NCBI GenBank assembly: GCA_900546615.1
Contig: URDJ01000005.1
Coordinates: 1-64,000 of the forward strand
Reading direction: 5' to 3'
DNA: 64,000 nt
Source of the DNA: an uncultured Eubacteriales bacterium
Lineage (GTDB): Bacteria; Bacillota; Clostridia; Oscillospirales; Oscillospiraceae
The position numbers and the translations under genes were made by a program. Below are positions 43,796 through 52,501 of this stretch, one piece after another; position 1 is the first letter of the stretch, and every line of letters starts with the position of its first letter. Below the pieces are notes generated by a model. That model had not been told where the DNA came from, made no database searches, and worked only from the letters and a program-made list of their open reading frames with translations.

Positions 43796-44547
43796 AGTTA
43801 CAGATAAAGAACCTGAGAAAGGTCTTTCAGGGCAAAAACGGCGACACCGTCGCCGTTGACGGCGTGAGCTTCGACGTCTACGACAACGAGTTCCTGGTAC
43901 TGCTCGGGCCCGGTCAGTGCGGCAAGACCGTCATGCTCAACATGATAGCCGGTCTGGAAACGCCCACTGAGGGCGAGATAATCCTCGACGGTGAACACGT
44001 AAAGGGCCATGATCGCAAGATAGGCATGGTTTTGCAGAAAACCGCGCTCATGCCTTGGAAGACCGTCATGCACAACGTCGAGATCGGGCCCAAGTGGAGG
44101 GGCGTATCCAAAGCTGAACGTACCGCCACCGCCCAGAAGTTTATCGATCTTGTCGGACTGCACGGCTTTGAAAAATCCTATCCTGCCCAGCTCTCCGGCG
44201 GCATGAAACAGCGCGTCGGCATAGCAAGGGCCTACGCCAACGATCCCGAGATCCTCATCATGGACGAACCCTTCGGCGCTCTGGACGCCCAGACCCGATA
44301 CGCCATGGAGGAGGAGATAGCTAAGATATGGCAGCTCCAGAAACGGACGGTCATCTTCGTCACCAACAACATCGAGGAGGCCTGCTACCTGGGCGACCGC
44401 ATCATCCTGTTCAGCAACCGTCCCGCCAAGATTAAGGAGATCTACCCGAATGATCTCCCAAGGCCGAGGGACATGATATCCGACGAGTTCCTGAAGCTCC
44501 GTACCGCCATATCTGACAACACGGACCTCGCTATCGACACGAAGTAA
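43777..44547 (+). CDS. ABC transporter ATPase (SsuB/TauB type), first
   Basis: 256 residues. Walker A GPGQCGKT at 44-51, Q-loop MVLQKTALMPW, intact signature LSGGM at 139-143, Walker B EILIMDEPFGALD at 158-170. The H-loop reads FVTNNIEEA, with Asn197 in place of the catalytic histidine. It pairs with the next ATPase, which has the opposite defect. Start taken at the ATG at 43777; a GTG two codons earlier (43771) is possible. Confidence 0.9.
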   Translation: MAANKVKLQIKNLRKVFQGKNGDTVAVDGVSFDVYDNEFLVLLGPGQCGKTVMLNMIAGLETPTEGEIILDGEHVKGHDRKIGMVLQKTALMPWKTVMHNVEIGPKWRGVSKAERTATAQKFIDLVGLHGFEKSYPAQLSGGMKQRVGIARAYANDPEILIMDEPFGALDAQTRYAMEEEIAKIWQLQKRTVIFVTNNIEEACYLGDRIILFSNRPAKIKEIYPNDLPRPRDMISDEFLKLRTAISDNTDLAIDTK

Positions 44548-44562
44548 AGGAGAACAACAGAT

Positions 44563-45339
44563 ATGAGCGAAGCAACAATCGAAAAGGCAGTGCAGGACGA
44601 TCGCCCCGTAAAGGTCGAGGTCAGCCATCTCACTAAATATTTCGGCACCCTTCATGTCCTGGACGATGTCTCCTTCAACATCAAGAAGGGCGAGTTCGTG
44701 TGCGTCGTCGGTCCCACCGGCTGCGGCAAGACCACGTTCCTCAATCTTCTCACTAAAATATACGAGCCCTCGGAGGGCACACTGAAAATAGACGGGGAGC
44801 TGGCCGACCCCAAAAAGCACAACCTTGCCTTCGTCTTCCAGGAACCCTCCTCCTTCCCCTGGCTCACCGTCGAGGAAAACCTGAAGTTCGGGCTGAAGAT
44901 AAAAAAGCTGCCCAGAGAAGTCATCGACGCCAGGGTAGAGAGGATAATAAAGCTGCTGGGTCTCGAGGAGTTCAGGCATGACTATCCCTCCTCCCTCTCC
45001 ACCAGCACGGAGCAGCGCGTAATAATAGGCCGCGCCTTCGCCATGGAGCCGGACCTGCTGCTCATGGACGAGCCCTACGGCCAGATGGACATCAAGCTCC
45101 GCTTCTACCTCGAAGACGAGGTGCTCAGGCTCTGGCGAGAGATAGGCACCACCGTCGTGTTCATCACGCACAATATCGAGGAGGCGGTCTACCTCTCGGA
45201 AAAGGTGCTTATCCTCAGCAATAAGCCCGCCAAGATCAAAGAGGAGCTTGTAAACAATCTGCCGTATCCGCGTGATATCACCTGCAAGGAGTTCATCGAC
45301 ATGAGGAAGCATATCACGGATATGATCAAATGGTGGTAA
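44563..45339 (+). CDS. ABC transporter ATPase (SsuB/TauB type), second, with degenerate signature
   Basis: 258 residues. Walker A GPTGCGKTT at 50-58, Q93 in VFQEPSSFPW, Walker B DLLLMDEP, H-loop FITHNIEEA with His203. The signature is LSTST (145-149) instead of LSGGQ, and the D-loop is YGQMD. In a heterodimer with the first ATPase one nucleotide site would combine both defects and the other would be fully canonical. AAAGGAG precedes the ATG. Confidence 0.9.
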   Translation: MSEATIEKAVQDDRPVKVEVSHLTKYFGTLHVLDDVSFNIKKGEFVCVVGPTGCGKTTFLNLLTKIYEPSEGTLKIDGELADPKKHNLAFVFQEPSSFPWLTVEENLKFGLKIKKLPREVIDARVERIIKLLGLEEFRHDYPSSLSTSTEQRVIIGRAFAMEPDLLLMDEPYGQMDIKLRFYLEDEVLRLWREIGTTVVFITHNIEEAVYLSEKVLILSNKPAKIKEELVNNLPYPRDITCKEFIDMRKHITDMIKWW

Positions 45340-45355
45340 CGGAGGTAATTTCAGC

Positions 45356-46678
45356 ATGGACGGAATGCACTACAGGCTCTCTTCCGCCTTTGGCGGCGGA
45401 AATCGGCTGCCCGTGGTCCCCGGACAGGAGGACTATGTCGGCCGGATACTTGAGCATGAGATAAGCAAGCAGCTCTATGACGAGTTCATCGAGCGCAAGG
45501 CTGCGCTCGGAGTGACGAAAAATTTCGAGGAGATCATCGACTATTTCAAGGTCGCACCCGGCGAGACGCCCGCAGGCTTCCGCGTGGAGTACGTATTCGA
45601 GGGCGACGGAGCGGTCAGGGCTGACCTCGTCAGGGACATCTCCTATGACAAAAACGGGGTAAAGCGCCCGCAGAAGATACTCTTCAGCGCGGACTCGGCC
45701 AACCCCTATGAGGTCGAGCCGATGAAGAAGCTCATCTCTAACCTGACCTGCAACCCCGCGATAATCTACAACCTGTTCATCAACAACCCCAAGGCAAACG
45801 TCGGCGGCAAGTATAAGACCCGCGACGAGGTGCTCAAGGACATCGGTGATATGCTTGGCCCCGGCTGCGACATAAGCGTCGAGCTGAATGACCCCTTCGG
45901 CTCCTCCGAGAGCGAGATACTCGAGGAAGCCGCGCGCTTCAGGGAGCTGCTGTCCAAGTACCGTGTCGTCATAAAGGTGCCGCATACCGGCCCTGTCAAC
46001 GCCTCGAACGTCTCCGAGCTGATGACCGGGGATAAAAAGTTCTCAAAGCGCTACAACGAGGGCGCGACGGCGGATTTCTTCCGGGGCCACAATCTGGCGC
46101 TGATGCTCCAGGAACACGGCTACCGCGTAAACTTCACGCTCATGTTTGAGCCATATCAGACCGCGCTGGCGCTCCAGGCCAGGCCGTACTTCATCAACAG
46201 TTTCATCATGTTCCGTCACTCGCAGAGCATGCAGATGGCGGGCCTGATGCGTGCCTATGAGGAGACCGGAGACCCGCTCTTTGTCGAGCAGCTCCAGAAG
46301 TACATGGTCGAGAACGACTATCTCTCGGCTTCGGAAATGAATGCGGACAGGTTTGCGGCCTACACCCGTGCTCGGGAGATACTCAGGTACCGCGGCTTCC
46401 TCGACAACCCCGCCTCGGACGGACTGGACGGCATAAGGCACAACCTCAACTGCCTAAGGCAGGCCAACCTTCCGGACACGAGGCTCATCATCTGCAACAT
46501 GCAGGGCGAGAACTACTATCCCTATATCGACCGTCTGCTCATGCAGCCGGAGTATCTGGACATGGCCGACCGCGTGGTCATAACCGCCGGCCCCGAGCTG
46601 CTTGCCCAGTTCACCTCGAACGCCGTCGTCATGCAGTTCCACAGGAGGTTCATGAACGCGGCGAACGGAGCAAAATAA
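45356..46678 (+). CDS. Transaldolase-family protein (440 aa)
   Basis: A class I aldolase of the transaldolase/FSA family is recognisable in the middle: LTCNPAIIYNLF at 130-141 (TTNPSLI region), VVIKVPHTG at 204-212 with Lys207 as Schiff-base candidate, and VNFTLMFEPYQTALA at 258-272. It is much longer than transaldolases of 220-320 residues, with an extra amino-terminal 110 residues and a long tail. At the place of the phosphate-binding Arg in FSA (SPFVGR) it reads NSFIMF. It probably cleaves or transfers a three-carbon unit from a ketose-like substrate. GGAGG precedes the ATG. Confidence 0.78.
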   Translation: MDGMHYRLSSAFGGGNRLPVVPGQEDYVGRILEHEISKQLYDEFIERKAALGVTKNFEEIIDYFKVAPGETPAGFRVEYVFEGDGAVRADLVRDISYDKNGVKRPQKILFSADSANPYEVEPMKKLISNLTCNPAIIYNLFINNPKANVGGKYKTRDEVLKDIGDMLGPGCDISVELNDPFGSSESEILEEAARFRELLSKYRVVIKVPHTGPVNASNVSELMTGDKKFSKRYNEGATADFFRGHNLALMLQEHGYRVNFTLMFEPYQTALALQARPYFINSFIMFRHSQSMQMAGLMRAYEETGDPLFVEQLQKYMVENDYLSASEMNADRFAAYTRAREILRYRGFLDNPASDGLDGIRHNLNCLRQANLPDTRLIICNMQGENYYPYIDRLLMQPEYLDMADRVVITAGPELLAQFTSNAVVMQFHRRFMNAANGAK

Positions 46679-46720
46679 CTGCAAGGCCCTGTGCCCCGCA
46701 GCCACAAGAAGGATCATACT

Positions 46721-47452
46721 ATGAATGTAGAACAACTGGCGGTGTACTTCTGCGCCGCAGCGCTTGCCGGATTTATACACAGCTCGCTGGGTATGGGCTT
46801 CGGCATGATCGCAATGGCGACGACAACGCTGTTCGTTCCGTATAACAACGCCGCAGCCGTCGTATCGGTAGCACTGTTTGTGCTCGTATTTCAAATCAGC
46901 ATCTCGCTTCGGAAGTATATCGACTGGAGAGAGATCATAATGCCGAGCATAGTACTTGCCATAGGCAAGATGATTGGCATAGTGCTGATGATGCATTTGC
47001 AGTCTGCTCTGCTGCGCATCGCGCTCGGCGTGTTTCTCATCGTGTATTCCGTCACTCAGCTGCTGGATATCAAGGCCATGCGGATAAAGGGCACCCCGCT
47101 TCAGGCGGCCGTCTTTTGCGGTCTTGGGGGCTTTTTTGGAGGGGTTTTTAACGTATCTGGCCCGGCAGCCGCTATCTACTGCCAGGCCAGGTACGGCCAC
47201 GATCCGAAAAGATACGCCGCCAACATGAACTGTATTTTCGCCCCGTCCGCCATTGTGGCGCTCGCAATGCATATCTGGTACGGCAACTTCAACGCCGACG
47301 CCGTGGTCGGCAGCGCGTCCATGGTCGTGGCCGTGCTCATCTCCACCGTAGCCGGAGTTTCCGTCCTCAAAAAGATCAACGCAAAAAACATGCGCAAGCT
47401 GAGCTACATATACATCATCATCATGGGCGCTGTCACCTGCATCAGCGGCTGA
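46721..47452 (+). CDS. TauE/SafE-family (TSUP) membrane exporter
   Basis: 243 residues with about eight hydrophobic segments and the TSUP halves FIHSSLGMGFGMIAMATTTL and GLGGFFGGVFNVSGPAAAIY. Members export sulfite, sulfoacetate, isethionate or other sulfonates made during sulfonate catabolism. ATG at 46721 with AAGGAT upstream; a GTG at 46691 in frame has no site. Its presence between a transaldolase-like and an RpiB-like gene strengthens the sulfonate reading of this operon, though TSUP specificity cannot be read from sequence. Confidence 0.85.
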   Translation: MNVEQLAVYFCAAALAGFIHSSLGMGFGMIAMATTTLFVPYNNAAAVVSVALFVLVFQISISLRKYIDWREIIMPSIVLAIGKMIGIVLMMHLQSALLRIALGVFLIVYSVTQLLDIKAMRIKGTPLQAAVFCGLGGFFGGVFNVSGPAAAIYCQARYGHDPKRYAANMNCIFAPSAIVALAMHIWYGNFNADAVVGSASMVVAVLISTVAGVSVLKKINAKNMRKLSYIYIIIMGAVTCISG

Positions 47453-47467
47453 AGAAAGGATCTTGAA

Positions 47468-47941
47468 ATGAACATAGTTGTTGGCTCGGACAAAAACGGT
47501 TATCCGCTGAAGGAAGAGATCGCGGCGATGCTCAGAGAGCAGGGCCACACCGTTTTCGACGTTGGCACGACGGACCTGGATTCGCCCAGACCTCACACCG
47601 TGACCGCACCCGCCGCCGCGAAAATGATCCAGGAAGGCAAGGCCGAACGCGGCTTCCTCTTCTGCGGCACGGGCATGGGCATGTCGATAATGGCAAACAA
47701 GCACAAGGGCATATATGCGGCAGTCGTCGAAAGTTGCTACGCTGCCGAGTACTGCCGCAAGATAAACGACGCCAACATAATGTGCGTCGGCGCTTTCATC
47801 GTCGGCACCGGCATGGCAAAGGAAATGGCAAACATCTTCATAAACACTGAATTCATGCAGGACTTCCCGCAGTGGAGGATCGACTTCTGCGGCGGCCAGC
47901 AAAAAATCGTCAAGCAGCTCGAAGAAGATCTGTTTAAGTAA
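47468..47941 (+). CDS. RpiB/LacAB-family sugar-phosphate isomerase
   Basis: 157 residues. The catalytic Cys66 lies in FCGTGMGMSIMANK, with the usual KINDANIMCVG strand. Ligand positions differ from ribose-5-phosphate isomerase B: GSDKNG at 6-11 has Lys in place of the His of SDHAG, KIND replaces the HND-type motif, and the carboxy-terminal Arg pair is altered (FPQWRIDFC). So the substrate is probably not ribose 5-phosphate; a tetrose derivative as in EryI/DerI or SqwI-like isomerases is a better guess. Last gene of the main operon. Confidence 0.85.
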   Translation: MNIVVGSDKNGYPLKEEIAAMLREQGHTVFDVGTTDLDSPRPHTVTAPAAAKMIQEGKAERGFLFCGTGMGMSIMANKHKGIYAAVVESCYAAEYCRKINDANIMCVGAFIVGTGMAKEMANIFINTEFMQDFPQWRIDFCGGQQKIVKQLEEDLFK

Positions 47942-47945
47942 CAAA

Positions 47946-47979
47946 AAAGAGTGAATTTTTGCAAATTCACTCTTTATTA
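47946..47979. terminator. Bidirectional terminator between rpiB-like and lacI genes
   Basis: 13-bp stem AAAGAGTGAATTT/AAATTCACTCTTT with loop TTGC, A-rich before and T-rich after, so it can act for both convergent transcripts. Confidence 0.85.
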
Positions 47980-47995
47980 CTTATATCAGAATATC

Positions 47996-49021
47996 TCAGG
48001 CGATCGGTATGCAAGTCTCCCGCTCCACTATGCTGAACGGCAGAAAAACCTTGAGCGGCAGGTTGTGCTTTCCCTCTATCCTGTCGATGAGCAGCTTGAC
48101 CGTCATGTTGCCCAGCTCCTCGATCGGAATATGCACTGTCGTCAGCGCCGGCGACATATACTGAGAGGTCGGGATATCGTCAATGCCTATTATCGAAATA
48201 TCATCCGGTATCCTGTATCCGTCCTCTTTTAACGCACGCATGGCACCTATTGCGGTCATGTCATTGGCACAGAAAAGAGCCGTGATGCCCTTGGACTGGG
48301 ACATGATCTTCCTTGCGCCGGCATAGCCGCCCTCGGAGGAGAGAACGACCTCGACCTTGTAATCGGGATTCAGCTCTATGCCGTTGGCTACCAAAGCTGC
48401 ACAGTAGCCCTTGTATCGCACCTCATTCTCAGACTCGCCGACGTAACCTATGTTTCTGTGACCCTGACGTATGAGGTAGCCCACCGCCTCAAAAGCAACG
48501 TCAAATCCGTTGCACAGCACCTGATCGTAGCTGGGATTAAATTCGTTGAGTCCTACATACACAAGGTTCACATGCGTCCTTGTCAGGCAGTCAACTATCC
48601 TCTTCTCGCAGCGGCCGAGTATGATGATACCTTTCATCTTGTCCTCGGTAAACGCCTGGAGTATGGACGGGTTATCGAAATCCGCCGAGGAATACATATA
48701 CTTGATGTAATAGCCCGTATCGGATACTGCGGCTTCGATGCTCTGCATCAGCTGGGAAAAGTACGGGTCCATGAGCGCAAAAGGCATTCGCGCGAAAAGG
48801 ACGGCTATGGACTGATCCGCTCTCGGGGGTGTTCCCGCAGTTTTGCCCTTATTTTTCAGGTCCTGCGCCGCAGCGTTCGGCGTGTAGCCTGCACTCTGAG
48901 CGATACTCAGGATGCGCTGCTGCACCTCGGGGCTGGCCGCAGAAGGACTCTTCCCGTTGATGACTCTTGATACGGTGGAGATGGAAACATTGGCTTGTCT
49001 GGCAATTTCTTTTAGTGTCAT
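47996..49021 (-). CDS. LacI-family regulator of the sugar-analogue operons
   Basis: 341 residues. Amino-terminal helix-turn-helix MTLKEIARQANVSISTVSRVING, then a sugar-binding core ending IPDDISIIGIDDIPTSQYM and TTVHIPIEELGN. It lies between the two catabolic operons, divergent from the second, and has an inverted repeat inside its own promoter. Inferred to repress both operons and to be released by a pathway sugar. Different from the LacI at 25585. Confidence 0.92.
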   Translation of the reverse strand: MTLKEIARQANVSISTVSRVINGKSPSAASPEVQQRILSIAQSAGYTPNAAAQDLKNKGKTAGTPPRADQSIAVLFARMPFALMDPYFSQLMQSIEAAVSDTGYYIKYMYSSADFDNPSILQAFTEDKMKGIIILGRCEKRIVDCLTRTHVNLVYVGLNEFNPSYDQVLCNGFDVAFEAVGYLIRQGHRNIGYVGESENEVRYKGYCAALVANGIELNPDYKVEVVLSSEGGYAGARKIMSQSKGITALFCANDMTAIGAMRALKEDGYRIPDDISIIGIDDIPTSQYMSPALTTVHIPIEELGNMTVKLLIDRIEGKHNLPLKVFLPFSIVERETCIPIA

Positions 49022-49054
49022 TGCTATACCCCGTCTGAGAGAAATTATACTACA

Positions 49055-49082
49055 ATTATACCATTAATTCGCGAATAGGCAA
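49055..49082 (-). promoter_or_regulatory. lacI promoter with internal palindrome
   Basis: Minus strand TTGCCT (49082-49077), 16-bp spacer, TATAAT (49060-49055). The spacer begins with the perfect palindrome ATTCGCGAAT (49076-49067), a likely autoregulatory operator that would also affect the divergent operon. Confidence 0.65.
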
Positions 49083-49120
49083 CACAAAAAGTTATGGATA
49101 CAGGAGAAGGAAAATTGCGT

Positions 49121-49834
49121 ATGCTCAGAGAAATCGGCCTTTCCGCAAGTATGCTCTGCGCGGACCCGGGCGATCTGGAAGGAGATATAAGGCAGATCAA
49201 CGAGGCCAGGGTCAGCCTCATGCACACGGACATTATGGACGGGCATTTTGTTCCAAACATGACCGGCGGCCTGGATGTGGCGGACTGCATCCGCAGTCTG
49301 GCTGCCGCTCCCTGCGATTTTCACCTTATGGTGGAAGACCCGGCAGATCTCATCGACGACCTGCAGCTCAGGCCCGGCGAGCGTCTGGCTTTTCATATCG
49401 AGAACGACGTAGATACGGAGGCCTGTATCCGCAGGATACAAAGCTCAGGCGCACTTGCCGGGCTGGCCGTCAATCCCGGCACGCCGGTATCACGCGTGGA
49501 ACCGTTCATGGACAAGCTGGATTTTCTGCTGGTCCTCATAGTAAACCCCGGATTTAAAGGGCAGCCGGTCATACCAAGGACGCTCGAAAAGCTCCGGCTG
49601 CTGCGCAAGCTCAGGGACAGCCGCGGTCTTTCCCTGCGTTTTCTGGTCGACGGAGCCGTCACGCCCGAAAACCTCATTGAGATCGTCGAGGCGGGCGCAG
49701 ACGATATAGTCTGCGGGCCATATACCTGCTTCAACAAAGCTCTCGGAGGAATAGGGCCAACGCTCGGGTTGGTGAAATCCATCCTGCGTGAGCATGGATA
49801 TTCCACCATTGAGACAGGAGGTGCGGCGCTGTGA
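49121..49834 (+). CDS. Ribulose-phosphate 3-epimerase-like protein, first
   Basis: 237 residues from the ATG at 49121; GGAGAAGG lies about ten bases before it, while an ATG at 49094 has no site (a TTG at 49115 is also possible). Rpe metal/catalytic residues are present: His35 and Asp37 (HTDIMDGHFVPN), His68 (DFHLMVEDP), Asp177 (FLVDGAV). The motif VNPGFKGQ is kept. Phosphate-loop positions differ: VDGA for VDGG and CGPYTCF for the usual GSA(I/V)F. It epimerises a ketose-type sugar at C3 or C4. First gene of the second operon, divergent from lacI. Confidence 0.85.
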   Translation: MLREIGLSASMLCADPGDLEGDIRQINEARVSLMHTDIMDGHFVPNMTGGLDVADCIRSLAAAPCDFHLMVEDPADLIDDLQLRPGERLAFHIENDVDTEACIRRIQSSGALAGLAVNPGTPVSRVEPFMDKLDFLLVLIVNPGFKGQPVIPRTLEKLRLLRKLRDSRGLSLRFLVDGAVTPENLIEIVEAGADDIVCGPYTCFNKALGGIGPTLGLVKSILREHGYSTIETGGAAL

Positions 49835-50517
49835 TACTCTCCCCTTCCATCTGCACCGGGGGCTACGCAAAAGTTGCCGAGACCCTGGCATGGCTCGAGA
49901 GCCAGGGCTGCGACAGGATACACATAGACATCATGGACGGACGCTTTGTTCGTCCCATCATGGGCGGCACGGACTATGTGAATATGATACGAAACACCGT
50001 TTCACTGCCCATAGAGCTGCATTTCATGACCTATGAGCCGGAAAAGATGCTGGATATGTATGAACTGCGTCCGGGTGAGGTCGCGTATATGCACGCCGAC
50101 ACCACGAAACACCCGCACCGTCTGCTTCAGAGTCTCAGAGCCAGGGGCGCCGTGCCCGGTCTGGCGCTAAACAGCTACGAGGAACCCGAAGACGCGGAGG
50201 AATTGCTGGACGAGGCAGACGCCATACTGCTCATGGGAGTCAGGGCCGGCCAGCCCGCCTCGAAATTCTACTGGTCGGTGCTCGACAAATGCCGGAAGCT
50301 GCGCGAGATGGCGGCAGCAAGGGGCCGCAGTCTCTTTATAGAGGTGGACGGCAGCGTGTCGCCGGACAACATCTGTCAGCTCGTCAAAGGCGGGCTCGAC
50401 GGGGTCGTGCTCGGCTATCCGGGATGCTTCGACCCCGTGACGGGCCGGGAAAAGCGGCTCGCACTGATGAAGGAACTGATAAGAAAAGCTGAAAACAATA
50501 CATTGGAGGTTCAATAA
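49831..50517 (+). CDS. Ribulose-phosphate 3-epimerase-like protein, second
   Basis: 228 residues starting at a GTG (49831) that overlaps the first epimerase stop, with ACAGGAGG upstream. His31, Asp33 (HIDIMDGRFV), His64 (ELHFMTYEP) and Asp173 (IEVDGSV) keep the Rpe active site. VNPGFGGQ has become GVRAGQPAS, and the phosphate loops are VDGS and LGYPGCF. Tandem with but clearly different from the first epimerase, so the two may work on different positions or stereoisomers of the same compound. Confidence 0.85.
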   Translation: MILSPSICTGGYAKVAETLAWLESQGCDRIHIDIMDGRFVRPIMGGTDYVNMIRNTVSLPIELHFMTYEPEKMLDMYELRPGEVAYMHADTTKHPHRLLQSLRARGAVPGLALNSYEEPEDAEELLDEADAILLMGVRAGQPASKFYWSVLDKCRKLREMAAARGRSLFIEVDGSVSPDNICQLVKGGLDGVVLGYPGCFDPVTGREKRLALMKELIRKAENNTLEVQ

Positions 50518-51539
50518 TGAAGGCGCTTTACATGGAAAAGAGAGGCAGCATGGAGCTGTGCGAGAGACCTGTGCCCGAGGTGAAAGATGGCTGGGCGCTC
50601 GTGAAAATGCGCAAGTGCGGCTTCTGCGGCACGGACGTGCACGGCTTCATGGGGCTGGCGGACAACTATCGTTACCCCGTCATAATCGGCCATGAGGCCG
50701 TGGGAACGATAGTCGAGATCGATGAGAACAACGACCGCGGCCTCAAGCCCGGTGACCGCGTCACTTGCGAGCCCTACACTTCCTGCGGCGTCTGCTACTC
50801 CTGCAAGAGAGGCCGCTACAACAACTGCGAGCATCTCAGCTGCACCGGAGTCCATCAGGACGGCATGCTTGCGGAGTACCACAGCCACCCAATCCACCTC
50901 ATCCATAAGCTGCCGGATAACATCAGCGACAACGCCGCCTGCATAATCGAGCCGCTGGCCATCGGGCTAAACGGCACCAAACGCCTTGACGTACAGCCCG
51001 GCGAAGTCTGCGCTGTGGCGGGCAGCGGAGCCATAGGCATCCTCAGCGCCCTGGCCTGCAAGGCGCGCGGCGGCATCCCCATAATCTGCGACATCCATGA
51101 CGAGAGGCTGGAATATGCTAAGGCCATGGGCATAGAGTACACCTGCAACAACGCAAAACAGGACTTCGCCGAGTACATCAGGAGCGTCAACAACGGCCAC
51201 CTTGCCGATTGCTTCTATGAGGCCTGCGGGGATATCGAGGTCTGCCGCCATATGTGCGACTACGTCGAGAACACCGGGCGCATCGTGCTGCTCGGTTGGA
51301 CGCACAAAGAGTTCGTCTTCGACAAAGACGCTATCATCCGCAAGGAGGTCGATGTCTTCGGCTCCCGCAACGCCAGCCACTGCTTCCCCGGTGCCATAAA
51401 CCTCATCGCCGGCGGCTTCGTGGACGCGGAAAAGCTCATCTCCCACGTAATAAGCATTGAGGAAGCCATCCCCACGCTCAGGAAGATGGAGGAACACCCT
51501 GAGAGGTTCCAGAAGGTCATCGTCGACCTGGAGGCGTAA
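50517..51539 (+). CDS. Zinc-dependent alcohol dehydrogenase (sorbitol/threonine dehydrogenase type)
   Basis: 340 residues. Catalytic zinc site RKCGFCGTDVHGF and GHEAVGTI, structural zinc Cys set in CEPYTSCGVCYSCKRGRYNNC, and Rossmann loop VAGSGAIGILSALACKARG. Oxidises a secondary alcohol of a polyol or sugar acid with NAD(P). TAATG overlap with the epimerase gene; TTGGAGG precedes. It offers a second redox step beside the GldA-like enzyme. Confidence 0.9.
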   Translation: MKALYMEKRGSMELCERPVPEVKDGWALVKMRKCGFCGTDVHGFMGLADNYRYPVIIGHEAVGTIVEIDENNDRGLKPGDRVTCEPYTSCGVCYSCKRGRYNNCEHLSCTGVHQDGMLAEYHSHPIHLIHKLPDNISDNAACIIEPLAIGLNGTKRLDVQPGEVCAVAGSGAIGILSALACKARGGIPIICDIHDERLEYAKAMGIEYTCNNAKQDFAEYIRSVNNGHLADCFYEACGDIEVCRHMCDYVENTGRIVLLGWTHKEFVFDKDAIIRKEVDVFGSRNASHCFPGAINLIAGGFVDAEKLISHVISIEEAIPTLRKMEEHPERFQKVIVDLEA

Positions 51540-51547
51540 GAGGAAAT

Positions 51548-52501
51548 ATGCCTGTCGTTGATGCAAAGGCACTCTTTGCCCACGCAATAAAGCGTGATTA
51601 CGCCCTCGCCGCCTTCAACATCAGCAGCCTTGATTCGCTCCAGGCAGTGCTCTGGGCGGCGGAGGCCGAGGCGTCCCCGGTGATCGTACAGGTACTGCGT
51701 CTCACGGAGGAATATGTGCGCGACGTTGAAACATACCTTGACGCCGTCAGGCTCTATGCCGGACGCTGCAAGGTACCCGTTCTGCTCCAGCACGACCACT
51801 GTTCCAGCGTCGAGGAAGCAAAGCTGGCGATAGACCGCGGCTTCGGCGCGGTCATGTACGACGGCTCCTCGCTCAGCTTCGAGGAAAACGCCGCAAACAG
51901 CGCTGAGGCGGCGCGATACGCGCACGAGCGCGGGGTATGGCTCGAGGCTGAGCTGGGTTCCATCCCCGGCATGGAGGACAACTGCTTTACCGACAGGGTA
52001 GAGTATACCTCGCCGGAGCTGGCCAGGCGCTTCATCTCCGAGACCGGCTGCGACAGTCTGGCAGTATCCGTCGGCACGGCGCACGGAGGCGTCGCCGGTA
52101 ACGAACACCTGCCTCTTGACTTCGACCGGCTCGAGGCGCTGGTGTGCGCCTGTCCGGGCTACCCTCTCGTCCTGCATGGGGCCGCCTCGATGCCCGACGC
52201 CCTGCGCGAATACGTCAACCTCTACGGAGGCTCGATAGCGCCTGTGCATATATGCAGCGAGGCCGACATTGCCCGTGCCTGCAGGAGCGGCGTTCGAAAG
52301 GCAAACATGGACGTGGATAACTGGCTGGCCTATACAGGTGCACTAAGGCAGTTCTTCTCCGAGCGGCCGGGGGAGTTTTTCCCCACCGCCTACCTCGAGT
52401 TCGCCAGGAACGCCTGGGAAAACGAGGTCAGGCACAAGCTCAGAAAGGTCGTGGGCAGCTCCGGCATGGCCACGGACTTTTACGGGGGAACGGGAAAATG
52501 A
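51548..52501 (+). CDS. Class II fructose-bisphosphate aldolase-family protein
   Basis: 317 residues. Zinc and catalytic positions: Asp83-His84 (LQHDHCSS), Glu134 (EAELG), His179 (GTAHGGV), His210 (VLHGAAS). The substrate-phosphate loops differ from FbaA: GAAS at 211-214 where GGSG is normal, and KANMDVD at 251-257 where NxxTD is normal. It should cleave a ketose (bis)phosphate-like compound into two three- or four-carbon pieces, retro-aldol. GAGGAAA precedes the ATG; its end overlaps the next gene (ATGA). Confidence 0.87.
   Translation: MPVVDAKALFAHAIKRDYALAAFNISSLDSLQAVLWAAEAEASPVIVQVLRLTEEYVRDVETYLDAVRLYAGRCKVPVLLQHDHCSSVEEAKLAIDRGFGAVMYDGSSLSFEENAANSAEAARYAHERGVWLEAELGSIPGMEDNCFTDRVEYTSPELARRFISETGCDSLAVSVGTAHGGVAGNEHLPLDFDRLEALVCACPGYPLVLHGAASMPDALREYVNLYGGSIAPVHICSEADIARACRSGVRKANMDVDNWLAYTGALRQFFSERPGEFFPTAYLEFARNAWENEVRHKLRKVVGSSGMATDFYGGTGK

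Noticed and set aside
43798..45357. Antisense frame of 519 codons opposite the two ATPase genes
   Set aside because: Mirror of conserved ATPase codons; no independent support.
46454..47944. Antisense frame of 496 codons opposite the transaldolase-like, TSUP and RpiB-like genes
   Set aside because: His/Asp/Tyr-rich shadow crossing three real genes and their gaps.
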